From assembly GCF_000741645.1 (NCBI RefSeq), contig NZ_JGZD01000009.1, positions 186,001 to 250,000 on the forward strand: a DNA stretch of 64,000 bases, read 5' to 3'. This stretch comes from Bifidobacterium minimum. GTDB taxonomy: Bacteria; Actinomycetota; Actinomycetes; Actinomycetales; Bifidobacteriaceae. A program made the translations under genes and the position numbers. Below the pieces are notes generated by a model that made no database searches, was not told where the DNA came from, and saw nothing but the letters and a program-made list of their open reading frames with translations. This document shows, piece by piece, positions 8,823 through 16,695 of this stretch. Every line of letters begins with the position of its first letter. Positions within the stretch are counted from its first letter, which is position 1.

Positions 8823-9661
8823 CATCGATGCGCGCGTTTGATGGTGACGACGTCGCTGATGTGGGCGACGTCGTCAGAAGGCTTCGCGCGATCATCTCCC
8901 GTGAGGAGTACCAGCCTGGCGAGCGCATGGGATCAGAGCGCGACCTCGCCCGGCAGTTGGGAGTCACGCGCTCTCGTCTGCGCGCGGCGCTCGCGGTTCT
9001 TGAGGGTTCCCATGAGATCGTTCGACGCATCGGCCGGTCGGGCGGCATCATAGTCTCCGACGACAGGCTCGAGCGCAACATCAACACCGTCGAGTCCCTT
9101 CCCGACATCGCAAAACGTCAGGGGCTGGTCATGTCCTCGTGGGTGATGTCGGCCGTCGTGACTTCCGCGTCTCCGGTGGACGCCAGAATGCTGGATCTGC
9201 GTGGCGACGCGCCCGTCATCTATGCCATCACCAGACTGAGGATGATAGCGGGACGGCCTTTCTCCCTGGAGGTCACCCACCTTCCGGCGGATCTTTTCCC
9301 CGGCTTCCTGTCCAAGGATCTCACCCGTCCGTTCTATCGTATCTTCGAGGACGATTATGGTGTGCGGCCGCAGTCGGTCGACGAAACGCTGGATTCCTTC
9401 ATGGCGGATTCCCGCAGGGCGCAGCTGCTGAAGATCGCCGAGGGCACTCCCGTGACCCGCATCCGTCGCGTGGCTGTCGACCAGTCCGGCCGTCCCTGTG
9501 AAAGGGCGGTGGACGTGTACATCGCATCCCGCATCCGCTTCACCATGCATCATTCGGGGTATGTGAGATTGTCGGCGACGGCCGTTGGCAATGGCGGGGA
9601 GATTGGTAGAGACGGAGAGGCTGGCAATGATGACGAGGATGGACGCGGAGGGACGGCATGA
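8819..9661 (+). CDS. GntR-family regulator with UTRA ligand domain
   Basis: 280-residue regulator. Residues about 10-75 hold the winged helix (YQPGERMGSERDLARQLGVT, SRLRAALAVLE) and residues about 95-255 the UTRA effector domain (ITRLRMIAGRPFSLEVTHLP...FYRIFEDDYGV...). GTG 8819 overlaps the TGA of the phosphatase gene (GTGA) and has GGAGG at 8803-8807. The C-terminal 30 residues are a Gly/Asp/Glu tail that overlaps the next gene. PhnR/PhnF-type regulators of phosphonate operons share this architecture. It most likely represses this operon until an imported ligand binds; the 3291-3307 inverted repeat is a candidate site. Confidence 0.85.
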   Translation: MTSMRAFDGDDVADVGDVVRRLRAIISREEYQPGERMGSERDLARQLGVTRSRLRAALAVLEGSHEIVRRIGRSGGIIVSDDRLERNINTVESLPDIAKRQGLVMSSWVMSAVVTSASPVDARMLDLRGDAPVIYAITRLRMIAGRPFSLEVTHLPADLFPGFLSKDLTRPFYRIFEDDYGVRPQSVDETLDSFMADSRRAQLLKIAEGTPVTRIRRVAVDQSGRPCERAVDVYIASRIRFTMHHSGYVRLSATAVGNGGEIGRDGEAGNDDEDGRGGTA

Positions 9662-10409
9662 CGGTCGCCCGACGGTGACGGATGTCGTCATGGATTTCTG
9701 CGGCGTCCTTGTCGATTGGCGTCCCGAGCGCGCTCTGGAAGGACTGTATCCGCAAGGGGTCATCGATATGTTCTTCGATCCCGATGACCCGTATGGCTTC
9801 GATCACTATGATGCGTTGAGCGATCTGGGCTGGAGTGACGAGCGTGTGCTGGAGGATTATGAGGACCGCCATGGCCCGGCCGTCGCCTGGGTTTTCCGGA
9901 TGTATTTCGAGCATCGCGACAGGACCATCGTCGGCATGATGCCGGGGATGGCCGATCTGCTGCGCGATCTCGACTCCAGAGGATTGAGGTTGTGGGGGCT
10001 GACGAACTTCACCACGCGGTTCGTCGACATCGCTCGGCGCGCATGTCCTGACCTCGCCCTGCTCGGTGGCGTCGTCATATCCTCGGAGGAGTCGGTGGCG
10101 AAGCCCGATCCTGAAATATATCGTCGCGCGCAGGAACGGTATGGACTTGATCCCGAGCGAACGGTGTTCGTCGACGATCGTGCGGAGAACGTCGACGCGG
10201 CGCTTTCCCTGGGATGGCGGGGGATGCGGTTCACCGACGCCGAGGATCTGCGCTCGCGAATTCTCGGCATCCGTGAACCGCCCCGCTCCCCGCGTTCCGT
10301 CTCCGCGCCGTCCCCGTCCGTGCCGTCCCCATCCGGACCGCTCGCTTCCATTCCGCCCGTTACCGATCCCAGTGTCCCTGCGACTTCTCGGCCTCATCCA
10401 GACCGGTGA
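9627..10409 (+). CDS. HAD-superfamily hydrolase (YihX-like)
   Basis: 260-residue HAD subfamily IA protein. Motif I DFCGVLVDW carries the nucleophile Asp, but the position of the usual second Asp is Gly, as in YihX-type phosphatases (DxxGVL). Motif II is in LWGLTNFTT, motif III is the Lys of VAKPDPEIY, motif IV is TVFVDDRAENVDAA. The FDHYD segment resembles YihX cap regions. Expected reaction: hydrolysis of a small phosphate ester. ATG 9627 lies after GGAGAGG (9614-9620) inside the end of the GntR gene. The C-terminus has a Pro/Ser repeat (PSPSVPSPSG) encoded by a 15-bp duplication and runs 50 nt into the convergent DUF4125 gene. Confidence 0.75.
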   Translation: MMTRMDAEGRHDGRPTVTDVVMDFCGVLVDWRPERALEGLYPQGVIDMFFDPDDPYGFDHYDALSDLGWSDERVLEDYEDRHGPAVAWVFRMYFEHRDRTIVGMMPGMADLLRDLDSRGLRLWGLTNFTTRFVDIARRACPDLALLGGVVISSEESVAKPDPEIYRRAQERYGLDPERTVFVDDRAENVDAALSLGWRGMRFTDAEDLRSRILGIREPPRSPRSVSAPSPSVPSPSGPLASIPPVTDPSVPATSRPHPDR

Positions 10410-11112
10410 ATCCGGCGAGTCTCACGGTGTTCGCGATGGTGTCCTCGGTCAGATTCCCGTGTCCCGAGGTCAGCGAATCAACCATCCGCGCGTACAACGA
10501 CAGCGTGCGATCCGAGTAGGTCCCCAGCTCGCCGCGCAGATAGGTCTCGAACGACGTGTTCTCGGTCGTGTCCTGATCGGTTGTCAGAACGCGCATTCCG
10601 GCTCCCAGACGGGGGTATCTTTCGCGGAAGTCGGCCGCCCATCCCACCTGCGTGGCGATGATCCTCTCCTGGACCTGCATGCGTCCCTCGTCGAGCCGCG
10701 GGATGAACGGGCGGATGTCGCGGTCGAACGTCGTCGGATCGGTGGACTCCATCATCCGCGCGTACTTCTCGGTGACCAGATTGCGCCCGGTGCGGTCGGC
10801 CTGCGTCAGATCGTTCTCGTAGGAATTCAGAAGATCGTGCGGCCACGTCAGGAACTGGCTGGTCCTCATCTGACTGAACATGGGCCAGTTGTCCTGACAG
10901 GAGGCCCGACCGCCCTCGTTGGTCGTGTCCTGGAACTGCCTCCACTCGTGGGCCACCACCGTGGCGATGAGCGGATCCGGCCGGCGGCTCCCGATGGGGG
11001 CGTCGGCCGCGCCGGTTCCAATGCCGCCGGTTCCAATGCCATCCTGTTGGACGGTCTGCGGTTTGCGGTTGTCCGGCCGGATTCCGGTGATGTCTGATTC
11101 ATGTGCGGTCAT
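10360..11112 (-). CDS. DUF4125 family protein
   Basis: 250-residue soluble protein that resembles the DUF4125 family, for which I know no function. It begins MTAHESDITG, has a disordered 35-residue start, then a mostly helical body with recognisable blocks IATVVAHEWRQFQ, FLTWPHDLLNSYENDL, NLVTEKYARMMEST, QERIIATQVGWAADF, TENTSFETYLRGELG. No signal peptide or membrane segment. The minus-strand site TCTGGAGGA lies 8 nt before the ATG, and the start is 4 nt after the stop of the DUF4037 gene, so the two are one transcription unit. Its 3' end overlaps the HAD gene on the other strand by 50 nt. Confidence 0.7.
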   Translation of the reverse strand: MTAHESDITGIRPDNRKPQTVQQDGIGTGGIGTGAADAPIGSRRPDPLIATVVAHEWRQFQDTTNEGGRASCQDNWPMFSQMRTSQFLTWPHDLLNSYENDLTQADRTGRNLVTEKYARMMESTDPTTFDRDIRPFIPRLDEGRMQVQERIIATQVGWAADFRERYPRLGAGMRVLTTDQDTTENTSFETYLRGELGTYSDRTLSLYARMVDSLTSGHGNLTEDTIANTVRLAGFTGLDEAEKSQGHWDR

Positions 11113-11116
11113 GGTT

Positions 11117-13177
11117 CTAGTCCTCCAGACTTCGTAGAAGCGGCGAGTCCGACGTGATGCGGCTTTCCACATAAGGACGCTGCCATTCAAGAAACGTCTC
11201 GGTGCTTTCGCTGAGGCCCTCGCGTCGCAGCTCGGACGCGACATCGGCGCAGACGTCCTCCACGTGTTTGCGAACGGCCGCCATCGATGTCGACGCGCCT
11301 TTGCCGCCCTCACCGAAGCCGACTCCGGCATAGCAGGCGGCGGAGGAGAGGCGCATGATGTCCTCCAGGCCGGCGGCGACCTGGGGCAGGACGCTGCCCA
11401 TGCGCTTCGACAGACGTCTCAGAGCGGCGAAGCGCCATTTGTAGTAGGGCAGGTAGCCCACGCTCGCGGGATTGTTGAGCAGAAAGACCAGCGACGACGT
11501 GGCGTCCACGAATTGGCCGATCGACAGCCATGCGCCCGCCGGGTCCCCCCGTTCGAGCATGCGGGGGAGGTTGTACTGCCCGGACTGGGCCATCATCCCG
11601 AGCCGTCGCGAGATGAGCGAGAGCCGAACGTCATCGGGCATGAGCATGAACCCGCGTCTCGTGCGGGAGAACATGCCGTAGGGGTCGCGGAACACGCGGC
11701 CGTTCGTGGCGGCCGCCAGCGTGGGCTCGTCCAGCATCAGCCATTCATGGGGTTTGTCGGCCGACGGCGCCTCCCGGAGCCCGGTGAGGGATTCGAAGAA
11801 GTCGCCGATCTCGAAGACCCCCACCCGTCGTCCCTGTCCCTGGGCGCGGGGGGTACGGACCCGGGGGCCGAATCCCATGAACGATTCGGGAAGGCCCTCG
11901 TAGTCGTGCTGGAGATCCGCTCCGATCACGGCGTAGTCCTCCGCGGTGAGCCACAGACAGAACCCCGGGCCGAAATCATGGTCATGGGAGATGTCGTCGT
12001 CGAATCCGTAGCATTCCGATCCGTGCCCCACGAGCCCCACTGCGGTGCGGTCGCGGAACCGTGAGTATCTGCCGTCCAGCAGCGGCTTTCCGTAGGCTTC
12101 CCAGTATCGACGGGACAGGTCGAGTCCGGAGATGGATGATGGCGCGGATGGCTCTGCTGCCGGCTCTGCGGATGATGCGTGGACACGTGACGTGGCATGC
12201 GGGACTTCGTCGGTGGGGTGGGGGATATCCGGTCCGTCCGCCGCAGCGTCGTCATGGCGCCGCCGGTCGTCTCCGCTTTGCACGGGGGGTGCCGGAGAGG
12301 ACGTGTCGTCGGGCGTCCGCTTCCCGGCTCTGAGACGTGCGTCCTCGAGATTCTGCTTCGTGACGCGGTAGGAGTCCGCATCGGTGCCATAGCATTCCTC
12401 GATCAGCGCGAGCGCCTTGCCGTAGAAGGCCACGGCGTCGTCGAAGAGTCCCCGTGCGTATGACACCTGGGCCATGGCCGCGAGCGCCGACGCGTAATGC
12501 GACTCATGCTCGGCCCCCGCTGCCCGATACAGGGACAGGGCTGTCAGCGCATGATGGTCGGCCTGCCGAAGGTATTCGTCGGATTCCGATGATTGCGCCG
12601 CGACATCGAGAAGAATGAGGGCCATGTTCGCGTGCGTGGCGGCGATGTCGACGTCATGATCCGGGTCGGGACTGGATGATTCAAGGATGTCCAGGGCCGC
12701 CCGGAGCTCCGCGAGAGCCTGACGGGGTCTGCCCGTCTCGCTGTACAGCATGGAGAGGTTGTTGTGGAGGGCAGCCATCCGCCGATCGGTTGGCGACAGC
12801 GTCGCGTTGGCCGACTCCAGGGCCTGTTTGTAGAGGTCCTCGGCCTGATCGTGGAGGCCTGCGGCTCTCATGCCCGTGGCGGCGTTGATCAGCGTCGTCG
12901 TCCAGGCGTCGGTGCCGGTGATCCCCATGCGCAGCCCCAGCTCCAACGCCCGCTGGACCATCCATTGAACATCCTGATTCCGTCCCTGCGAGCGGTAGAA
13001 GCCTATGGCCTCGTTGAGAACCGTCAGTGTTCCCGCGTCATCGCCGGCGTTCTCCGCATCCGCCAGCGCCTGGAGGATGCTGGGCTCCGCGTCGGTCGCT
13101 CCCCGGTGCGAGGAGAATATGGCGTCCAGTTCGGCAAGGAAACGATCCTCGTCGAAAGCGTCTGTGGAGTCGTTCAC
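11117..13177 (-). CDS. TPR protein with C-terminal DUF4037 nucleotidyltransferase-like domain
   Basis: 686 residues from GTG 13177, which follows AGAGGAC; an ATG at 13222 would add 15 residues but has no clear ribosome site. The N-terminal ~270 residues are tetratricopeptide repeats of MalT/SMAD type (LHDQAEDLYKQALESA, RRMAALHNNLSMLYSETGR, ASALAAMAQVSYARG, DAVAFYGKALAL). A Pro/Asp/Ser-rich linker of about 60 residues follows. The C-terminal ~330 residues match DUF4037: GHGSECYGFD and then SHDHDFGPG near 382-408 look like the Gly-Ser and Asp-x-Asp pattern of nucleotidyltransferase-fold enzymes. A role in transferring a nucleotide to a protein or small molecule is conceivable but unproven. It is co-transcribed with DUF4125. 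Confidence 0.75.
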   Translation of the reverse strand: MNDSTDAFDEDRFLAELDAIFSSHRGATDAEPSILQALADAENAGDDAGTLTVLNEAIGFYRSQGRNQDVQWMVQRALELGLRMGITGTDAWTTTLINAATGMRAAGLHDQAEDLYKQALESANATLSPTDRRMAALHNNLSMLYSETGRPRQALAELRAALDILESSSPDPDHDVDIAATHANMALILLDVAAQSSESDEYLRQADHHALTALSLYRAAGAEHESHYASALAAMAQVSYARGLFDDAVAFYGKALALIEECYGTDADSYRVTKQNLEDARLRAGKRTPDDTSSPAPPVQSGDDRRRHDDAAADGPDIPHPTDEVPHATSRVHASSAEPAAEPSAPSSISGLDLSRRYWEAYGKPLLDGRYSRFRDRTAVGLVGHGSECYGFDDDISHDHDFGPGFCLWLTAEDYAVIGADLQHDYEGLPESFMGFGPRVRTPRAQGQGRRVGVFEIGDFFESLTGLREAPSADKPHEWLMLDEPTLAAATNGRVFRDPYGMFSRTRRGFMLMPDDVRLSLISRRLGMMAQSGQYNLPRMLERGDPAGAWLSIGQFVDATSSLVFLLNNPASVGYLPYYKWRFAALRRLSKRMGSVLPQVAAGLEDIMRLSSAACYAGVGFGEGGKGASTSMAAVRKHVEDVCADVASELRREGLSESTETFLEWQRPYVESRITSDSPLLRSLED

Positions 13178-13391
13178 TCTGTCCTCTTTTCCGTCGCCAC
13201 CCATAGCGCAGTCGGCCTGCATCGGTCATGTCCGCGTGGTGCGGGTCGGGTGATGAAGAGGGTGGCGTCTCGTTGCCGTCCGTGCGTCGCTGCAGTGGTT
13301 CGCGGGGATTGCCGTATGTCCTTCGATATGCGCTATCAGTGTATATCAGGGTGTTGCGAGGCGCCCGCTCGTCCTGCCGTGATTTCTCCAC

Positions 13392-13463
13392 GAACTACAC
13401 ATGGCACTACACATGGCACTACACGCGGCACTACACGTCGAACTACACAAGAAACTACATATC
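13392..13463. repeat. 12-bp tandem repeat, six copies
   Basis: Units read GAACTACACATG, GCACTACACATG, GCACTACACGCG, GCACTACACGTC, GAACTACACAAG and AAACTACATATC. The core ACTACA is invariant and the last three bases vary. The period is slightly more than one helical turn, so a protein could contact successive copies on nearly the same face. It lies about 215 bp upstream of the DUF4037 gene and downstream of tRNA-Pro. Confidence 0.9.
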
Positions 13464-13547
13464 CATACTGAAAACGGGTGTTTTCTGGGTCAAACTGCAC
13501 ATTGGGGGAATGGCCGGTTACGGCCTCCGAGGCCAGTAAAAGCAATG

Positions 13548-13580
13548 AAAAAGCGGCCCCGCACCGAAGTGCGAAACCGC
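13548..13580 (-). terminator. Rho-independent terminator of tRNA-Pro
   Basis: Read on the minus strand, GCGGTTTCGCAC, loop TTCG, GTGCGGGGCCGC, then TTTTT: a GC-rich hairpin with a UUCG tetraloop and a U tract, starting about 7 nt after the tRNA 3' end. Confidence 0.85.
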
Positions 13581-13586
13581 TCGCTG

Positions 13587-13660
<74 letters not shown>

Positions 13661-13785
13661 CCGGACAACGGAGGTCATCGTACAACGTCACCTAGGACAA
13701 TGCCAAGCTGCGTGTCGATGATAGGGTCCATCGCCGGAACCGGCCTCGCCGTGGAGCGGCCCCACCGTGTGTATCCGCCGCTCGG

Positions 13786-13791
13786 TACACT
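13786..13791 (+). promoter_or_regulatory. -10 box of lysS, leaderless start
   Basis: TACACT fits the actinobacterial TANNNT -10 and ends 8 nt before the lysS ATG at 13800. No Shine-Dalgarno precedes the ATG, so transcription probably begins at or next to the start codon. Confidence 0.55.
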
Positions 13792-13799
13792 GGTGCGCT

Positions 13800-15482
13800 A
13801 TGAGTGATTTGAGCGAGAACGAGGATGAGGATCGCGCGGACGGTGACACGCCCTCCACCATGACGACGCTTGAGCATGCCCGTCTGCTGTGGGAGCAGGA
13901 TGCCGCCATTGCACAGAGCGTCGATGAGGGCATGGGTCTGGAGGAATCCATCGATCCCGGCAATACCCGGTTCGGTCCGGCGGCGCATCCCGAACAGACC
14001 CAGATGCGGGTGGCCAAACGTGCGATGATGCTGAGGGAGGGTCTTCAGCCGTATCCGGTTCATGTGGACGTCACCCACACCATTCAGCAGGTTCGCGAGA
14101 AATACGATGGGACGTTGGATCCCGGCGCCGAAACCGAGGATATGGTGGGTATCGCCGGTCGTGTGCTGTTCCTGCGCAACGCCGGAGGACTGTGCTTCGT
14201 CCAGCTGTCGGCGGGGGATGGAACCACCATCCAGGGAATGGTCTCGAAGCGGGAGATCGGCGCCGAGTCGCTCAAGAAGTTCAAGCAGTTCGTTGATCTT
14301 GGCGACCATCTGTATATTCGTGGTCGTGTCGTGTCCTCGCGGACCGGCGAGCTGTCGGTTTTCGCGACGGAATGGTCGATCGCGTCCAAGGCCCTTCAGC
14401 CGCTGCCCGCGCTCCACAAGGAGCTTGGCGATGACACTCGCATCCGCAAGCCGTATCTGGCGATGATCGCCGACAGGCGCACGCGCGACATGGTGCGCAA
14501 CCGCTCCAAGGCGGTGTCGAGTCTGCGCCGCACCTTCGACGAGCACGACTTCCTCGAGGTGGAGACGCCCATGCTCCAGACGATCCACGGCGGTGCCGCG
14601 GCGCGCCCGTTCACGACGCATATGAACGCCTTCGACATGGATCTGTATCTGCGCATCGCTCCGGAGCTGTTCCTCAAGCGCTGTCTGGTCGGCGGGATCG
14701 ACCGCGTGTTCGAGATCAACCGCGACTTCCGCAACGAGGGAGTGGACGCCACGCATGCCCCGGAGTTCACCATGGTCGAGGCCTATCAGGCCTATGGAAC
14801 GTATGATTCCATAGGCAAGCTCGTCAGGGAGCTCGTCCAGCGCACGGCGACCGATGCGTTCGGATCGACCACGGTCACGCTGCTCGACGGAACCACCTAC
14901 GACTTCGGCGGCGAATGGAAGCAGATCAGCATGTACGATTCGCTGTCCGAGGCGCTGGGGGAGGAGATCGTCCCGAACGGAGGGCCGGACAATCCGGGCA
15001 CGTCCGTCGAGCATCTGGGGCGGATCGCCGACAGACTGGGCGTGGAACGCGATGACGTCGAGAACCACGGCAAGCTCGTCGAGCACCTGTGGGAGCACTT
15101 CTACGAGGACAAGCTCTACGAGCCCACCTTCGTGCGCGACTTCCCCGTCGAGACCTCGCCCCTCGTCAAGTCCCACCGCGCCAAGCCCGGCGTGGTGGAG
15201 AAGTGGGATCTCTACGTGCGCGGCTTCGAGCTGGCCACCGGATACTCCGAGCTCAACGATCCCGTCGTCCAGCGTGAGCGCTTCCTCGCGCAGGCACGGG
15301 ATGCCATGGCCGGTGACGAGGAGGCCTCGGACATCGATGAGGACTTCCTGGAGGCCCTGGGCGTCGGCATGCCCCCGGCCGGCGGCATGGGGATGGGCAT
15401 AGACCGGCTTCTGATCGCCTTGACCGGTGCCACGATCCGTGAAACGATCACCTTCCCCCTGATCAAGCCGCTGTCTCTGTGA
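13800..15482 (+). CDS. lysS: Lysyl-tRNA synthetase, class II
   Basis: 560 residues. The N-terminal OB-fold anticodon-binding domain includes VAGRVLFLRNAGGLCFVQL-type sequence (here IAGRVLFLRNAGGLCF). The catalytic core shows motif 1 around FDEHDFLEVETPML, motif 2 in NRDFRNEGVDATHAPEFTM and motif 3 in GGMGMGIDRLLIALTG. It charges tRNA-Lys in the cytoplasm. A 60-residue N-terminal extension (SENEDEDRADGD...) precedes the usual start of the family. ATG 13800 is leaderless by position (TACACT at 13786-13791). Its stop overlaps the GTG of the prenyltransferase gene. Confidence 0.97.
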   Translation: MSDLSENEDEDRADGDTPSTMTTLEHARLLWEQDAAIAQSVDEGMGLEESIDPGNTRFGPAAHPEQTQMRVAKRAMMLREGLQPYPVHVDVTHTIQQVREKYDGTLDPGAETEDMVGIAGRVLFLRNAGGLCFVQLSAGDGTTIQGMVSKREIGAESLKKFKQFVDLGDHLYIRGRVVSSRTGELSVFATEWSIASKALQPLPALHKELGDDTRIRKPYLAMIADRRTRDMVRNRSKAVSSLRRTFDEHDFLEVETPMLQTIHGGAAARPFTTHMNAFDMDLYLRIAPELFLKRCLVGGIDRVFEINRDFRNEGVDATHAPEFTMVEAYQAYGTYDSIGKLVRELVQRTATDAFGSTTVTLLDGTTYDFGGEWKQISMYDSLSEALGEEIVPNGGPDNPGTSVEHLGRIADRLGVERDDVENHGKLVEHLWEHFYEDKLYEPTFVRDFPVETSPLVKSHRAKPGVVEKWDLYVRGFELATGYSELNDPVVQRERFLAQARDAMAGDEEASDIDEDFLEALGVGMPPAGGMGMGIDRLLIALTGATIRETITFPLIKPLSL

Positions 15483-16582
15483 CCGTCCGGGACTGGCTGC
15501 GGGGAGCGCGTCCATGGACGTTGGTCATGGGCGCGTCTCCCGTGGTGGTCGGGGCCGCGGCATCATGGCCGCGGGTGATGCGTGGCGTGTGGGGCGGGGA
15601 CATGGTCCACGTGCCATGTCCCGTCGTCGGAGGGCGACCGGTTCCACGGGCGTCGGCCGGAGAGGGCGTATGCGTCACGTCGACCGGATGGTTCCTTGCC
15701 GTCGCGCTGCTGTGCCTCGTCGTCTCGGTGGCCCTGCAGATCTCCGCGAACTTTCTGAACGACTATGCCGATGGCGTCAGGGGAGTGGATCGGGACAGAG
15801 GCGTGCCGGATGCGTCGTCGGCGGGGGCCCCCGTGCGTCTGGTGGCATCCGGGACCAGTCCCCGCTTCGTGCTCCATGCCGCGCTCTCCGCTGTGGCCGT
15901 CGCCATGCTCGCGGGAATCACCGTGGTGGTGTTGACAGGGCATATGCTTCTTCTCGCCGTGGGTGCGTTGTGCGCGATCATGGCCTGGGCGTACTCGGGC
16001 GGGCGCAGGCCCGGAGCGTACCGCGGCTGGGGCGAGGCCATGGCGTTTCTGTTCTTCGGGCCCGTAGCCTGCGTGGGCACCCAGTGGGCGCTGATGGGTG
16101 GTCTGGGATCCGTCGGAGGGCTTGATCCCTCGAGCGTCATGCTGTCCATCGTGCCCGGATGCTGCTCCGCCTGTCTGATGATGGTCAACAATCTGCGTGA
16201 TCGTGAATCCGACGGAGCGATGGGCAAGCGAACGCTGATGGTCCGCATGGGCGAGGATCAGGGGGCCGTGCTTTTCGCCCTGTCGATGGCGGTGGCGACG
16301 GTCGTTCCCGTTCTGCTTTTCGCGTTGACCAGGCCATGGTCGCGGCTGGGATTGACGTCATGTGGCGTGACGTCGTCCGGCGATCGGGCGTGTTCCGGTC
16401 CCTCTCCGGCGGTCACGGTCGGTTTCTGGCTGATGTCCGTTCTGCTCGTGGCGCTGCTGTCTCAGGCGATCGCGGGTGTCGTGGCTGTTCGTCGGCGGTT
16501 GTGGAGACGGGCCTTCCTTCTGTGCGTCGGGGTTTCGGCGTCATCCGCCCTCGTTCTGTCCTTGTGCGTCCTCATCGCATGA
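15479..16582 (+). CDS. UbiA-family prenyltransferase (MenA-like)
   Basis: 367-residue polytopic membrane protein with about eight or nine hydrophobic spans. The two Asp-rich prenyl-diphosphate/Mg2+ motifs are visible as NFLNDYADGVRGVDRD (NDxxD) and NNLRDRESD (DxxxD), in MenA spacing. The family transfers a polyprenyl chain to an aromatic ring, e.g. 1,4-dihydroxy-2-naphthoate in menaquinone synthesis. No other quinone gene is in the window and bifidobacteria are generally thought not to make menaquinone, so the acceptor is uncertain. GTG 15479 overlaps the lysS TGA (GTGA), indicating coupled translation. Hydrophilic insertions occur after the first span (GGRPVPRASAGEG) and near 290-310. Confidence 0.8.
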   Translation: MTVRDWLRGARPWTLVMGASPVVVGAAASWPRVMRGVWGGDMVHVPCPVVGGRPVPRASAGEGVCVTSTGWFLAVALLCLVVSVALQISANFLNDYADGVRGVDRDRGVPDASSAGAPVRLVASGTSPRFVLHAALSAVAVAMLAGITVVVLTGHMLLLAVGALCAIMAWAYSGGRRPGAYRGWGEAMAFLFFGPVACVGTQWALMGGLGSVGGLDPSSVMLSIVPGCCSACLMMVNNLRDRESDGAMGKRTLMVRMGEDQGAVLFALSMAVATVVPVLLFALTRPWSRLGLTSCGVTSSGDRACSGPSPAVTVGFWLMSVLLVALLSQAIAGVVAVRRRLWRRAFLLCVGVSASSALVLSLCVLIA

Positions 16583-16683
16583 GACGCGCGGCCCGTGGAA
16601 CGATGCGGAACGATTGCGTGCGGACGGTGCCCGGAGCCGCTTCCTGGTGCGGGCGTCGCCGCCATGTCGTCTGTCCTTTCGCG

Positions 16684-16689
16684 TAGCAT
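16684..16689 (+). promoter_or_regulatory. -10 box of gpmA, leaderless start
   Basis: TAGCAT fits TANNNT and is separated from the gpmA ATG (16696) by 6 nt, with no Shine-Dalgarno between. A leaderless mRNA is inferred. Confidence 0.55.
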
Positions 16690-16695
16690 GACGTT

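Larger units (their letters stand above)
13178..13586. other. Intergenic region between the DUF4037 gene and tRNA-Pro
   Basis: About 410 bases without a credible protein gene. It holds the presumed minus-strand promoter of the DUF4037-DUF4125 unit, a six-copy 12-bp tandem repeat (13392-13463) and the terminator of tRNA-Pro (13548-13580). Open frames crossing the repeat translate it into CVVPCVVP-like strings and look accidental. Confidence 0.5.

Noticed and set aside
9627..10409. Phosphonoacetaldehyde hydrolase (PhnX) assignment for the HAD gene
   Set aside because: The motifs fit YihX-type HAD phosphatases; the Schiff-base Lys environment of PhnX was not recognised.
13392..13463. CRISPR array
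   Set aside because: The period is only 12 bp with no spacers of 25-40 bp and no cas genes nearby; it is a simple tandem repeat.
13692..15515. 607-codon minus-strand open frame opposite lysS
   Set aside because: Shadow of lysS, which shows all class II synthetase motifs on the plus strand.
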